Assembly (NCBI GenBank): GCA_021030905.1
Contig: JAGFMI010000004.1
Coordinates: 1,240,001 to 1,304,000, forward strand
Direction of reading: 5' to 3'
Origin: Pyrenula massariospora
Taxonomy: Eukaryota > Ascomycota > Eurotiomycetes > Pyrenulales > Pyrenulaceae
Length of the DNA stretch: 64,000 nt
Below are positions 22,680 through 32,075 of this stretch, one piece after another. The notes beneath the pieces were generated by a model. That model was not told the DNA's origin, did no database searches, and saw nothing but the letters and a program-made list of their open reading frames with translations. Position 1 is the stretch's first letter. Every line of letters begins with the position of its first letter. Position numbers and translations under genes: made by a program.

Positions 22680-23006
22680 TGTCGTATGATTCGATGAGAT
22701 GACATGATATGAGTGACGGAGACGTCATTGCATTGTAGGGCAAGAGAACCCAAAAGCAATCGTGATGGATGTGGCAAGCAAAATAAATAGAATCATCTGA
22801 GGGCACAGGACCACAGTCACCAAAAATTCCACCAAGGCGAACGCCGCTCATCTCGAAGGAGCGAGTAAAGCTTTGGCGGATAAAGTTCATATGCCGACCA
22901 TCCACGTACCAAGATCCTCAGCAGTAGGTAGACAGTTATCCGAACCACGTCTTAACTCCAGCCATGCCCCTTTCCGTAGGCAGGTTCCCGTAACGAGAAA
23001 CCAGCA
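22680..23006. other. Intergenic region
   Basis: Between the DPP3 stop and the orphan exon. A 97-aa minus ORF overlaps the DPP3 end and has no recognisable features. Confidence 0.35.
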
Positions 23007-23210
23007 TCACTTCGCCGTCCGACGAGTCCTGATACTATCGATTTCCTGATAAACCTTGTCGTCTTCGCGATTGGTTATGATCCAGTCCGTACCAAGGTCC
23101 AACATGCGTGTATATTCAAAGTTTTTCTCGGCGTTTGTAAGCTCATGGTAGCAGCATGATGAGGACCATGTTTTCGTGCCCGCTACGCCCTGCCTGCGTA
23201 GGCTGCCTTC
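23007..23210 (-). pseudogene. Orphan 3' exon, phosphodiesterase-like (GDPD-type) C-terminus
   Basis: An open minus frame of about 68 codons ending in TGA reads like the end of a real protein: ...GVAGTKTWSSSCC, AEKNFEYTRMLDLGTDWIITN, RED. The segment 'LGTDWIITN.ED' resembles the last strand of TIM-barrel glycerophosphodiester phosphodiesterases (LGVDGIITDxPD). An in-frame TGA lies just upstream (23211-23213), with possible acceptor AGs nearby, so this could be a last exon. However, the next 550 bp upstream on the minus strand hold no matching barrel or catalytic histidines. I therefore read it as a relic or a gene fragment. The family call is tentative. Confidence 0.35.
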
Positions 23211-23766
23211 TCAGATGGGGATCTGCTGGGGTTTTGTTGTTTGACGGGGGGCTGGAATCCCGATCTGCTGGGTCTCGACTGCTTTCGTGATTGGTGATTA
23301 TCTGGCATAGATCTTGGTTAACGGTGTATGGACCACGCTTTTACAGTTCCGTGGGAAGATACTGGCGTCGTACTTGGTTCAGGCTATGTCTGTTTTTTGT
23401 AAGCGGCTTGCTCGATGAAGGGGTGAGCAGTAGATCTGTCGTCCGACGGCCGGGAAATTTGTCCATTTTTGTGATACGTAAATGTTGGCGGCTATGCTGT
23501 GGAAATAGTTTGGAAGGAAAAGGTTGATCTTGGTCCAACTTTATTGCAAGTCTGGTAGAGCCAAGGAATGGCCGGTGAGAAGTCTCGGTATTAGTTAGAG
23601 AAGTTTCGAAAAGAACTGACGAAAGCGGGATTTGAGATCGCTCATGGCACTGTTCGCACTCTCAAGAAGGAAATATGAATAGAATAGGACACATTAAAGA
23701 TGCAAATGGGAATCAAGAGCCCGAAAAGATATAAATGTAGCCACGAAAACAAGAACAAATGCAAGC
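23211..23766. other. Intergenic region
   Basis: Searched for upstream exons of the orphan phosphodiesterase-like exon; none found. Overlapping ORFs at 23291-23538 on both strands look random. Confidence 0.35.
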
Positions 23767-24390
23767 CTAGGCACTCCCTGGGCTTCCTGGTGGACATCGG
23801 AACGCAAAAGCCCTAATATTCTGCACAGGCAGACCTCCAACATCTACAGGGTTCATGCAGCCCTCCGCCGACTCAGCAAATGTCATGTACCCCAGCCAAC
23901 GCTCAGCACCACAGTTCCCCATGACCACATCTCCGTCTCCGTCTGAGTCGATTGAGCAGGAGTCCGAGCCATCGCCATAGAAATGCAACTGGCAATTTCC
24001 CATTTCGCCTTTCACTTTCACGCCGAGCGCGGAATCGAAGTCCGAGTCTTCGCTGCAGAACACCTTTGTCCGATCAGTCCAGAGGTCGGACATGGTGTAC
24101 TTCTTGAAGACATCGTCCGCACCGCCTTCTCCGCCGCAGCCGGCGTCTGAGTAGAAGCGCACGTTATCAATGCTGAACGGTGGCGTGTCCTCAGAATCGG
24201 GAGAGCCTTCGGAGAAATCTTGGGCGGTGTTGTAGGCACTTTCGTCGAAATACTGGGCCTTGTATTCATCTAAGGCGTCTGGCCATACATCTGGATCAAG
24301 GGGTGCAATGGCACGCGGACGAGGGCCGTCCATCATTTTGGCGTAAACGCTAGAAGAGGCGAAGAGAAACGCAAGAAGAAATGGATGCAT
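23767..24390 (-). CDS. Secreted acidic cysteine-containing protein
   Basis: 207 residues. The ATG at 24390, rather than the upstream ATG at 24483, gives a signal peptide MHPFLLAFLFASSSVYA. The mature protein is acidic and has seven cysteines in its second half (contexts AGCGG, VFCSE, GNCQL, DSCSI, GNCGA, EGCMN, FRCPP), so disulfides are likely. A DSDGDGDVV stretch resembles a calcium-binding loop but is not a full EF-hand. There is no catalytic motif or transmembrane segment. It may be a secreted effector-like or wall-associated protein. I do not recognise a named family. A single exon, with no neighbour of related function. Confidence 0.65.
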   Translation of the reverse strand: MHPFLLAFLFASSSVYAKMMDGPRPRAIAPLDPDVWPDALDEYKAQYFDESAYNTAQDFSEGSPDSEDTPPFSIDNVRFYSDAGCGGEGGADDVFKKYTMSDLWTDRTKVFCSEDSDFDSALGVKVKGEMGNCQLHFYGDGSDSCSIDSDGDGDVVMGNCGAERWLGYMTFAESAEGCMNPVDVGGLPVQNIRAFAFRCPPGSPGSA

Positions 24391-25873
24391 TCTGAAAGAC
24401 ACAATTTGAAGGAATTTTCTAAGTGAATGAGAGGTAGTCTTGACTGCCCTAGTTCTGGTAGACACTTCCAATGGGAATGACAAGAAATCAAGTGCGAGTT
24501 CTCAGGAATTCTATACCTTGGTTCACGTTGAGTGACTTTGCGATGAGACTGAGCCAGTGCGCGCGACTACGTGCGTTTTCTGTGAAGTGCAACAGACAGA
24601 ATATTGATAGTTGTCCGAACTGAACCACCTCCACCAAATACGAGGATGTGTAGTTATGAATTAAAGGTAGCACAACTTGTAGGGCAACTCGTATGGTCTT
24701 CTTGGTAAACAGAGTTACTGCAAGACACAGTGTTATGCTCCACGATAGGGGTCCAGTAAGGCGAGGGAATAATTACGCACTTCGAAGGCGGCTAACAGTA
24801 TTCCGGTGGGTGTGGTGACAGCAACATCGACTTTAAGGAGGCACTATTCTGCTTTGGTCTCAAATCCCGAAAGCGTGCTGAGCGGTGGTGTGAAGGGTGT
24901 TGGGGAGGCGCAGCAGCTGAGATAAGATGGCGATTGAAGAGGTTGATTGAAACGGCTACAGGGGCGACGACAGCCGCACGATCAGACCCCACGGGCGGCA
25001 CACAATTGAAGCTTGCTTCCCTAAAGAGGGTCTCACCCCCCTGATAGCTCTTATAGGCTTGTTGGTCGCCAACAAGCTGCTCTAAATAGGCAATTCTCGT
25101 ATTTACCGATCGATTGCCGAGTTCGAGAAGCTTTACTGTGAGTTATCAGCTTTTTGCGAGCCGGCCTCACGCTTCGTGGCCCCATTTCCAGCATATCGGT
25201 TCTCATCCTCCTTCTACCGTAGTTACTTTCGCAACCTTGCTGGGTAGGCACCAGGTTGAAACACCCCTGAGTGTACGTGTCTATGGTCATCTAATTGCAC
25301 ACCTTACCCAGACATTCTCGATACGTTACTGTTTATGGATAATGGTGATCGCTTTCGGGTCAAAGATGCCCGTTAGAAAGACTTGTGTAATCACACCTCG
25401 GGCGTTGGTATCCCTCCCCTGTGAGGTCCCAACATCCTCGCGTCGGCGTTGCGACATCACTATGCTCAAATCATCCAAATTACTTTGTGGCACCTAGAGA
25501 TTTGAGGTCTTGGCTACCCCCCTCAAGAACTTGGTGCACAGCCTTGCCCATCTCTCTTCAAAGTGGTCCCAACTGCTGCGCACGGTATCCATTCTTGCGG
25601 CAGAATGGGTTCAGCGCAAGTGACTGCAAACACACAAAGACTTCATACGAGCGTTGGGCTTTGTATGTGGATGAAGACCTCTCCAAACGCTCTAGCGTGA
25701 GTAAGAATGCCACCACTGATGAGTGTGCAGTCTTTCTGCCCTGCGATCATTGATATCTAGCAGGTATTGCAGATCCTTGACTGTTTGCAACACGCATTAT
25801 CTTCTACCTCGAGGCCCTAGGTGACGGCTTTTGATACTGTTCGTAGGTTTTTTCATTCTCTTCTGCAAAAGCA
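24391..25873. other. Intergenic region
   Basis: About 1.5 kb between divergent secreted-protein genes. ORFs up to 127 aa at 25114-25753 shift frame without splice signals and have no recognisable motifs. No repeat ends seen. Confidence 0.4.
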
Positions 25874-27085
25874 ATGCTTTTAAAATTTCCACTCTTCCTT
25901 CTTTTAGCCTACATTGTAAGCGTAAATGGAATTGCTGTTCCGCTGCGCAAAAGAGCTCTCTCTACAAGAGCGCCATCACCTTTCAAAAGATTCAAATTCA
26001 ACGGTAATGCCGTCAAATGGGACCAAACGTGCGGTGACCCAAATGTGGCATGGAAAAAGTACAATCAACAAGAGACCAAGCAGGAAGCCGTCATCCGTGC
26101 CTGGGAAGGGGCTATGGAGCTTCTGGCAGATGCTCAAACGAGATTTGCAGCTACCAAGAGGACTGCCAAGACTGGATCTCTCTCCAATGATCAAAAAAGG
26201 CAACAAGTTGATCAAAAGGACCCTGGGTATGCTTAATCCATGCATTTCAAATGATTTCTTGACCACATCAACTCACACCGTGCCTCTAAAGCTACACCCA
26301 ATTCTTCAATCTTGACTTCAGCGACGCCACTTTTAACAGAATTGACGATGTACTTGGCTCGATGCGACAAAAAGTTAATGCTCACAGTCAGCGAAAGCAG
26401 CATGGTGACTTGGAAGTATTGTGTGACGAAGACCCGAGCCTGGGCTGTGACGGCGGAACCTATGCGGCGACATGGGGAACGGTCAGTTGCTCTAGGTGCC
26501 GCTGAAGTCCTTGGTCACTGAATTGACTGTTCAACTCTCACAGCAAAACGTCATGAACTTTTGCAACCTGTTTTTTACCGGCCTATCTCGATTTGACAAA
26601 GCGAAAGAGGCAACGGTGTACAATTCTAAACAGGATGCCGTGAAAAATCACGGTGTACGAGCTGATGACTGGGACGGATGTAGAACGCTGCAGATGTCGA
26701 AGTCTAAGAAGGGTTGGTGTTATCATGATTCTGATGGTGAGTGGAGGCTCTGTCGCGTCCAAGCTTAGGTCCATGATCTGACCAGAGTTTTCTTAGCAAT
26801 GACCGTCCTCCACGAATGGTATGTAATTTGCTCTTTAACAAGAAACCTACCTGTTGACGATCGATCTACGACAGGAGCCACCACGAGTGGGCTGGATGGA
26901 CAAACCCTTTCAAACAAGTCGCTGGACAGTCGCAAATGCAGCAGGTGCCGGCAGAGTGTTACGAATTCCCAAATTGCAATAAGCTAGCCAAGAGTGGAAA
27001 TACCGACTATAGAGATAATGCTGATACTTATGCGTGGTACTCTGAATGTTTGTGCCGCCATCTCTATGCATTTAAGGCTGGGTAG
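25874..27085 (+). CDS. Secreted HExxH metallopeptidase (M35/aspzincin-like)
   Basis: Hand-assembled from five exons (25874-26226, 26292-26481, 26544-26736, 26797-26818, 26875-27085), giving 322 residues. Introns are 65, 62, 60 and 56 nt. A signal peptide (MLLKFPLFLLLAYIVSVNG) is followed by a short basic stretch with KR sites that may be Kex2-cleaved. The zinc motif is H251-E252-W-S-H255, split by the fourth intron; exon 4 is only 22 nt and codes for AMTVLHE plus part of Trp. Downstream, DNADTYAWYSE matches the NADxYxxFAE block that follows the zinc site in deuterolysin-like and lysine-specific fungal peptidases. The usual GTDDYxYG block is not clear, so the third ligand is uncertain. Several cysteine pairs fit a secreted enzyme. 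It probably degrades extracellular protein. Confidence 0.85.
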
Positions 27086-28067
27086 CAGAAGTCGTACTGC
27101 ATCTGATTGTTGGTCCCGGCGCTAGCCTGGCTCATAATCGGATGCGGCACGAGTTCTGATACTTAGCCTTGGCTCAATTCCTATCTTTGCTGACAATGTG
27201 CTGCAGATGGATACTTCACAAAACGTTTGGGAGTCGATATCTGGCCGATGGGCGGGCCAAACCCAAAACAAGTGACAGTCTAACCAGCAGGTAGGCGCTT
27301 CTTTGTGGACGGGAAAATTAGGCGTCGAATGTAGGGCCTACGGCATCTCACAAGATGTAGAGTCGGCACTTTCATGCCTAGTGAGACATCGGTGAAATAC
27401 GCTTTATATCTTTGTCGACACGTTTAAAGTCACCATCACGGCGTATCGTATCGGCAAAGTTGTAGCTCGGTAGAATTGTCATTTTCTCGATTCTCTAAAA
27501 ATGGCAACTATTCACATTTTGCAAATCATTCGTGCTTTATTTTTCGGTTCTTAGCTTACGAGAAAGCAGCTCCTGTAGTTTTCTAATGTGTTCCTATTTT
27601 ACTTGCTTCTGCGCTTGCTTTTTTACGAGTACTTAGCGCGCAACTAGCTCGATTGTATCGATGCCGTTTTCATTAAAACTACTTCTTCGTCTTATATTGT
27701 TATTAAATAGGAAAAGCATAGATTCAACCAAAGTATAAGGATTGAAACATTGAGAAGACACTGTGGCTACATTCTACTGTTGGGAAAGGAAGTGAAAATG
27801 ACCTCGAAGACTTATTGAAATTGAAATGCACAACCATGCTGCACGCCAAAGCAGCATGTCAACTAAGTGTCACACATCCTTCAAATCTCCGGCTATCACA
27901 ATTGATCATTTCTTTGCAAAGCTTCAGGACTGTATGATAGTATAAATAGTAAAATGCTTCAGGTAGAAAAGCGCAATCGCATAGCGAACAATTATCTATG
28001 GAAATCATGCTAAGGCACTCTCTGACCATATGCCATAACCTTGCTAATCGTCAACATTGGACAGAAG
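27086..28067. other. AT-rich intergenic region
   Basis: No ORF of note. A stretch around 27480-27720 is visibly AT-rich. A small perfect stem of 8 bp (27835-27842 with 27851-27858) is present but isolated. No transposon ends recognised. Confidence 0.35.
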
Positions 28068-28646
28068 TCATTCTTGAACTAATCCAGCTTTTGGCGCTTG
28101 TTCGAGGCCTTGATCCCCGAGCTTGAGCTCGTACCAATTCTCGTCATTGAACACCTCCGCGTCTTGTTCAGAGAAGGAACGCTTCCCGCCACGAGATAAA
28201 AGCCTCTTTTTAAGTGTCGTCCCTCCGGGTAAGACACGAGAACTCCTACTTCGCTCGCAGAAAATCAGTGCAGCTTCGACACGGCTAGACGTTGCTGTGG
28301 AGCGTCTTTTTTCTTAAAGTCTTTAGAATATTACATCTTGCACAAGAGCAATAGAGTCTGTCCTTGCCTCCATGGGCCTTTGCTCTTGCTCACTGCCCCG
28401 AAAAGGGAGATTCTGGCATGCTGATTCGTATAGTCTACCTACGATCCCAGGCACCTTGCGCTCGATCCTGACGTGTCGCCTTTTAGGTTTTGATGTTAAG
28501 CCATTATAAGACAATGTCCACGACAACGGAGATGAGTATGCTCCATGGCTAGGCGATGTTGTAGCTGTGATTAAGCCTGAGGAAGAGGATGATGACATAA
28601 GCAGAGGTGCCGAGACGCTTCGAATCCTACTATCTAACCTGAGCAT
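28068..28646 (-). pseudogene. Gene relic, open frame broken by two close stops
   Basis: The minus frame from ATG 28646 to TGA 28068 is protein-like over its length (RRHVRIERKVPGIVGRLYESACQ; later SRGGKRSFSEQDAEVFNDENWYELKLGDQ). It is interrupted by two TAA codons nine bases apart (28323-28325 and 28314-28316). No intron of normal size removes them in frame: the only candidates are 22-48 nt and lead to early stops. The family is not recognised. The simplest reading is a decayed host gene; a mis-assembled or unusual intron is the alternative. Confidence 0.3.
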
Positions 28647-28980
28647 TTACCTGCAGTGGATGTTGTCTTTTCTAGCAAGTCAACAAGTTCAATCAGGAAA
28701 CCATCCTGGCAGAGAATGATGAGGGCATCTAGGTAGAGGCTGACGCTGCTGCATCTAACCTCGACGCAGATTCAATTCCTCTCAAAGAAGAGATTGGGGT
28801 GGGTTCTGACGCAGAACACAAGCATTCTCCTAGAGAAGGCGATATAACTAAGAAAGCAAGGACAATGGAAGGGAAAGGCGAGCAGGAAGCCAGCAATCAA
28901 GACGAAGATAGGGAAGATCCTGGTTACTGACATTATATTTTCCTAGAGGTCTGTCACCACCATTTCCGCACAAAACTCGC
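28647..28980. other. Intergenic region with an acidic reading-frame remnant
   Basis: On the plus strand, one frame from about 28712 to 28930 is open apart from one TAG and encodes Glu/Asp/Lys-rich sequence (IPLKEEIGVGSDAEHKH...) ending in TGA. It has no start or family match and may be a relic of a 3' exon. Confidence 0.2.
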
Positions 28981-30222
28981 TTACGGAAGCTCCGATCTCT
29001 CAGCAAGCTCTATCTTAGGCTCCACTATTCTCAGCACAGAGCCATTGTCTATGTCCAAAAAGGCAACCACTGCTTCTCTTGTCACTCCCTTGATCTCTAT
29101 CCTCTCCAACCCTTGCCATCCTTCTAGAAGAACGGGTAGCAAAATTTGCTGAAATCGCTGGTCCATTGGTGATATTTCTTCATGCGGCAGCGTTCTCCAG
29201 CCTCGTCTCCCAGAAGTGTCACCGCCCAATTCAGGCCGGTTCGCGCCCTTATGCTGTAGGATTAGGGATGTCGGCTTCGACTTCTTGATGAAATCTGCCC
29301 ACTCTTGATAAATCTCAACGTCACAGTCATTCCTCCAGAATCCAGCCTGAGAATGTTGATGTCCTTGCTTTCGTAAAGCCAAGAAGCGGAGCGATCCGCT
29401 ACAACATCGCTCCTGTATTTCTCGAATACTTAGCAGTCTTCTCATTGGCGAGTTTGGCGTCTGCCGCGGTAGTTCTCCCGACGGCCAGTCATCTTTATCG
29501 AAGGCTTCAGTCGGAACATCAAAGGTGCGGTCATCCTCGTCTGTGATTCTGTACCCAAAGGCTTGACCATTCCTCAGACTCCCCACGTCGACGGCGCAGT
29601 CCAATTCCAAGGATTCAAGATTAGCCTTACCGCTTCCCTCGTCTTTGTTCGCGCTTCCCAACACAGCCTTGGCAAACTTGTAGCTCATTTTTCCTCCTAG
29701 CTTTACCTTACGTGCTCGAGGGAAGAGTCCTCCAGATCCTCCAAGGTCTCCCTTCGGCACCCACTTTGGCGGGAACCAGTAGCTTATGTCTACTTCACGT
29801 ACATTCGTCATCAATACAAAAGCCCCATATGCCTCATCGTCGATGCTGTCCTCTTCTGGCCACCGCTCCCATGGCATTATCGCTAAGCGGTAAAAATGCA
29901 TCGTCCAGCTTAGCACTTGAACATACTTGGCATACCCTGGTGTCTGACGGAGCTGGCGCAACAACTGCCATTGCCCAAGACGTATAGCGCGAGTGCGTGA
30001 AGGCGGGTCTGTGGTCTTGCCGTCCGAGTCATTGTGGGTGCATAAAGAGACTGTACGGTAGATGTGAGGGATTATGAGGTTGTGAAGGGCTTGACAAGTT
30101 GGCGCGCATTGACGGAGGCAGGGGATGGGGAGGCAGGAGATGATGTGGTCTAGGATTGGGAATGGGAGGGAAAGGAGGGAAGGACGGTGTAATGGAGAGC
30201 TGACATTATGATTGGTGGTCAT
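28981..30222 (-). CDS. F-box domain protein
   Basis: A single exon of 413 residues. An F-box-like helix bundle lies near the N-terminus (about residues 18-60: LPFPILDHIISCLPIPCLRQCAPTCQ broken over two helices, then LIIPHIYRTVSL), as in the many fungal F-box proteins that recruit substrates to SCF ubiquitin ligases through Skp1. The rest has no clear leucine-rich or WD repeats but is patterned like the degenerate substrate domains of this fungal family. The substrate is unknown. It is divergently transcribed from the uS11m gene with about 450 bp between. Confidence 0.75.
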   Translation of the reverse strand: MTTNHNVSSPLHRPSLLSLPFPILDHIISCLPIPCLRQCAPTCQALHNLIIPHIYRTVSLCTHNDSDGKTTDPPSRTRAIRLGQWQLLRQLRQTPGYAKYVQVLSWTMHFYRLAIMPWERWPEEDSIDDEAYGAFVLMTNVREVDISYWFPPKWVPKGDLGGSGGLFPRARKVKLGGKMSYKFAKAVLGSANKDEGSGKANLESLELDCAVDVGSLRNGQAFGYRITDEDDRTFDVPTEAFDKDDWPSGELPRQTPNSPMRRLLSIREIQERCCSGSLRFLALRKQGHQHSQAGFWRNDCDVEIYQEWADFIKKSKPTSLILQHKGANRPELGGDTSGRRGWRTLPHEEISPMDQRFQQILLPVLLEGWQGLERIEIKGVTREAVVAFLDIDNGSVLRIVEPKIELAERSELP

Positions 30223-30670
30223 GTCAAATTGAGGACTGGCTGGGAAGATGGGAGCCTGGACTGAGAAAGGAAATTATAAGACTAAGAATCTATTTCAACC
30301 TAATACTTAGTTTTGGGGGGGATGAGATTACCAAATGCTCGTCATCCAATCTGACGCTGAAGCCGGGATTTCGCTTGTTAGTTTAAAGGATCTGCTGTTG
30401 GGAGTCGAAAGGCCGTGGCTTAGACTCTGCGGCTGCAGCCAAGATCGCGCATCGGAAAACCTGCCTTCGTTTAACGAGATTTGAAAATGTCAAAAAAACT
30501 TTAAGCCGCTGAGAGAGAAGTATATGAATCTCTCATCAATCAGAAGGTCAAACAAGAATCTGCAGCACTCTTCAAGCGCTGACTGCGGTTGTATGGCTGC
30601 TGTCATGAAATCAGTGCAGGTGCCTTTGCAGCAATAGCAGCGACATATACAATCTCTCATACTGGCCCTG
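30223..30670. other. Divergent promoter region
   Basis: 448 bp between the F-box and uS11m genes. Contains a G7 run near 30315. No other feature seen. Confidence 0.4.
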
Positions 30671-31342
30671 ATGAATCCTTTTATACCACGTATGCGAGGC
30701 TGCTTCTCTACTACGAAGAACCAAAATATCTTTAATCGACTACAACTATGTAAACGGTCACGACCTTTCTCTAGCACCTGTCAGCAGCCCGTGAACGATC
30801 CGCAGCTTGAGAAACAGAAATTAATTCATTCCATTGTCAAAAAACCGGCCCCATCGACTCGCCAACCTGATGGTGGCTACTCTCCTTTTGATGTCCTCAG
30901 GTCAAATCAGTCACAATCTTCAGGATCCTTGCCAAATCAGCTTGAACGACGCGATTCCAGCAAGGAACCGTACCACTTGAACATCTATGCTACGAAGCAC
31001 AATTGCCATATCACATGGACAAGACCGAATCGTGAACCCATCCTCTCGAAATCGGTGGGCAACTTGAACTTCAAAAAGGGGCAGCGAGGAGAATTTGACG
31101 CCGCATATCAGCTTTCCACGTTCGTGATGAGCAAAATGCAGGAGAAGGGGTTATCGACCATTGACAGCGGTAATATTGAGATTGAACTTATCCTGAGAGG
31201 TTTTGGGCCCGGAAGAGAAGCATTTACAAAGGCTCTGCTGAGTTCAGAAGGACGATTTCTGCAAGATAAAATCGTTCGAGTAGTGGACGCAACGAGATTG
31301 AAGTTTGGTGGGACAAGGAGCCGCAACGTGCGCCGCTTGTGA
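30671..31342 (+). CDS. MRPS18: Mitochondrial small-subunit ribosomal protein uS11m
   Basis: A single exon of up to 223 residues. The start is either ATG 30671 or ATG 30689 (MRGCFSTTKNQNIFNRL), both giving a basic, Ser/Thr-rich mitochondrial presequence ending near RPFSST. The C-terminal half is the S11 domain: YHLNIYATKHNCHITWT at the first strands, then IEIELILRGFGPGREAFTKALL, the S11 glycine-rich loop, and a closing VVDATRLKFGGTRSRNVRRL, matching the D-x-T..P..R..R tail of S11. It corresponds to yeast Mrps18 of the 37S subunit platform. Confidence 0.9.
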   Translation: MNPFIPRMRGCFSTTKNQNIFNRLQLCKRSRPFSSTCQQPVNDPQLEKQKLIHSIVKKPAPSTRQPDGGYSPFDVLRSNQSQSSGSLPNQLERRDSSKEPYHLNIYATKHNCHITWTRPNREPILSKSVGNLNFKKGQRGEFDAAYQLSTFVMSKMQEKGLSTIDSGNIEIELILRGFGPGREAFTKALLSSEGRFLQDKIVRVVDATRLKFGGTRSRNVRRL

Positions 31343-32075
31343 CGAGGACTATACGTTTCAATTGGCATGGCACTTTTTTGCGCTGTATCTTGTAGGTGAA
31401 GAGGATGGGATATTGGCATTTCATGCGAGGGTGCTATCAATGGCAAGATAATTTGCTGATAGAGCGTTTTCGTTAGAATATTCAATCGAAATATTATTTC
31501 CCATGGTTCGCACAATACCTCGCTGAGTCTAACATCAACATCTCAGCGAGCAATCTATACTGAGAATCTCGAAGACTATACTACGGAGTCAACAGAGCCT
31601 CTCCGTCGGATCTCCCGAGGATTTTGATCCATCGGATTATCCACCGGTAATCATTACACGTGACGCCGATAATCAATGGAGTCCGGGAGGGGCCATAAGG
31701 TCGCATCTTGCCAAGCGCGTCGCGGCCGCAGCTTAATCGCAGCCTTGTGTAACTTGGTCTCGTCGGGGCCAGCCAATTTTCTGGTATCGCAATACCGGCG
31801 CTTCCAACAACTTAGATCACACCCAGCTTTTAACATATCAGATTCGCAGGTCTTTCGCCAGAGATATCTTGATGTGGCGATTTGGTTTTCTTACAATCCA
31901 CATCTCTCTGACTCTGACGGCTGTGTATAGCCTCTCCGACAGCATACCACAAAGCAAATGCGCCAGACCAGAAACTCCGGAATAACAAGTCGATGGACGG
32001 CTGGCCAATTGAATACGTAAAACGTACGGTTGCGAGCTCGCTTCCTAGCACAGCTGAACCACCAATGTCGTGTGA
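31343..32075. other. Intergenic region
   Basis: 733 bp between the uS11m stop and the Vrl1-like start. No supported ORF or repeat. Confidence 0.4.

Noticed and set aside
27835-27858. 8-bp perfect stem with 8-nt loop
   Set aside because: Isolated short hairpin with no flanking gene end or conserved context; chance is likely.
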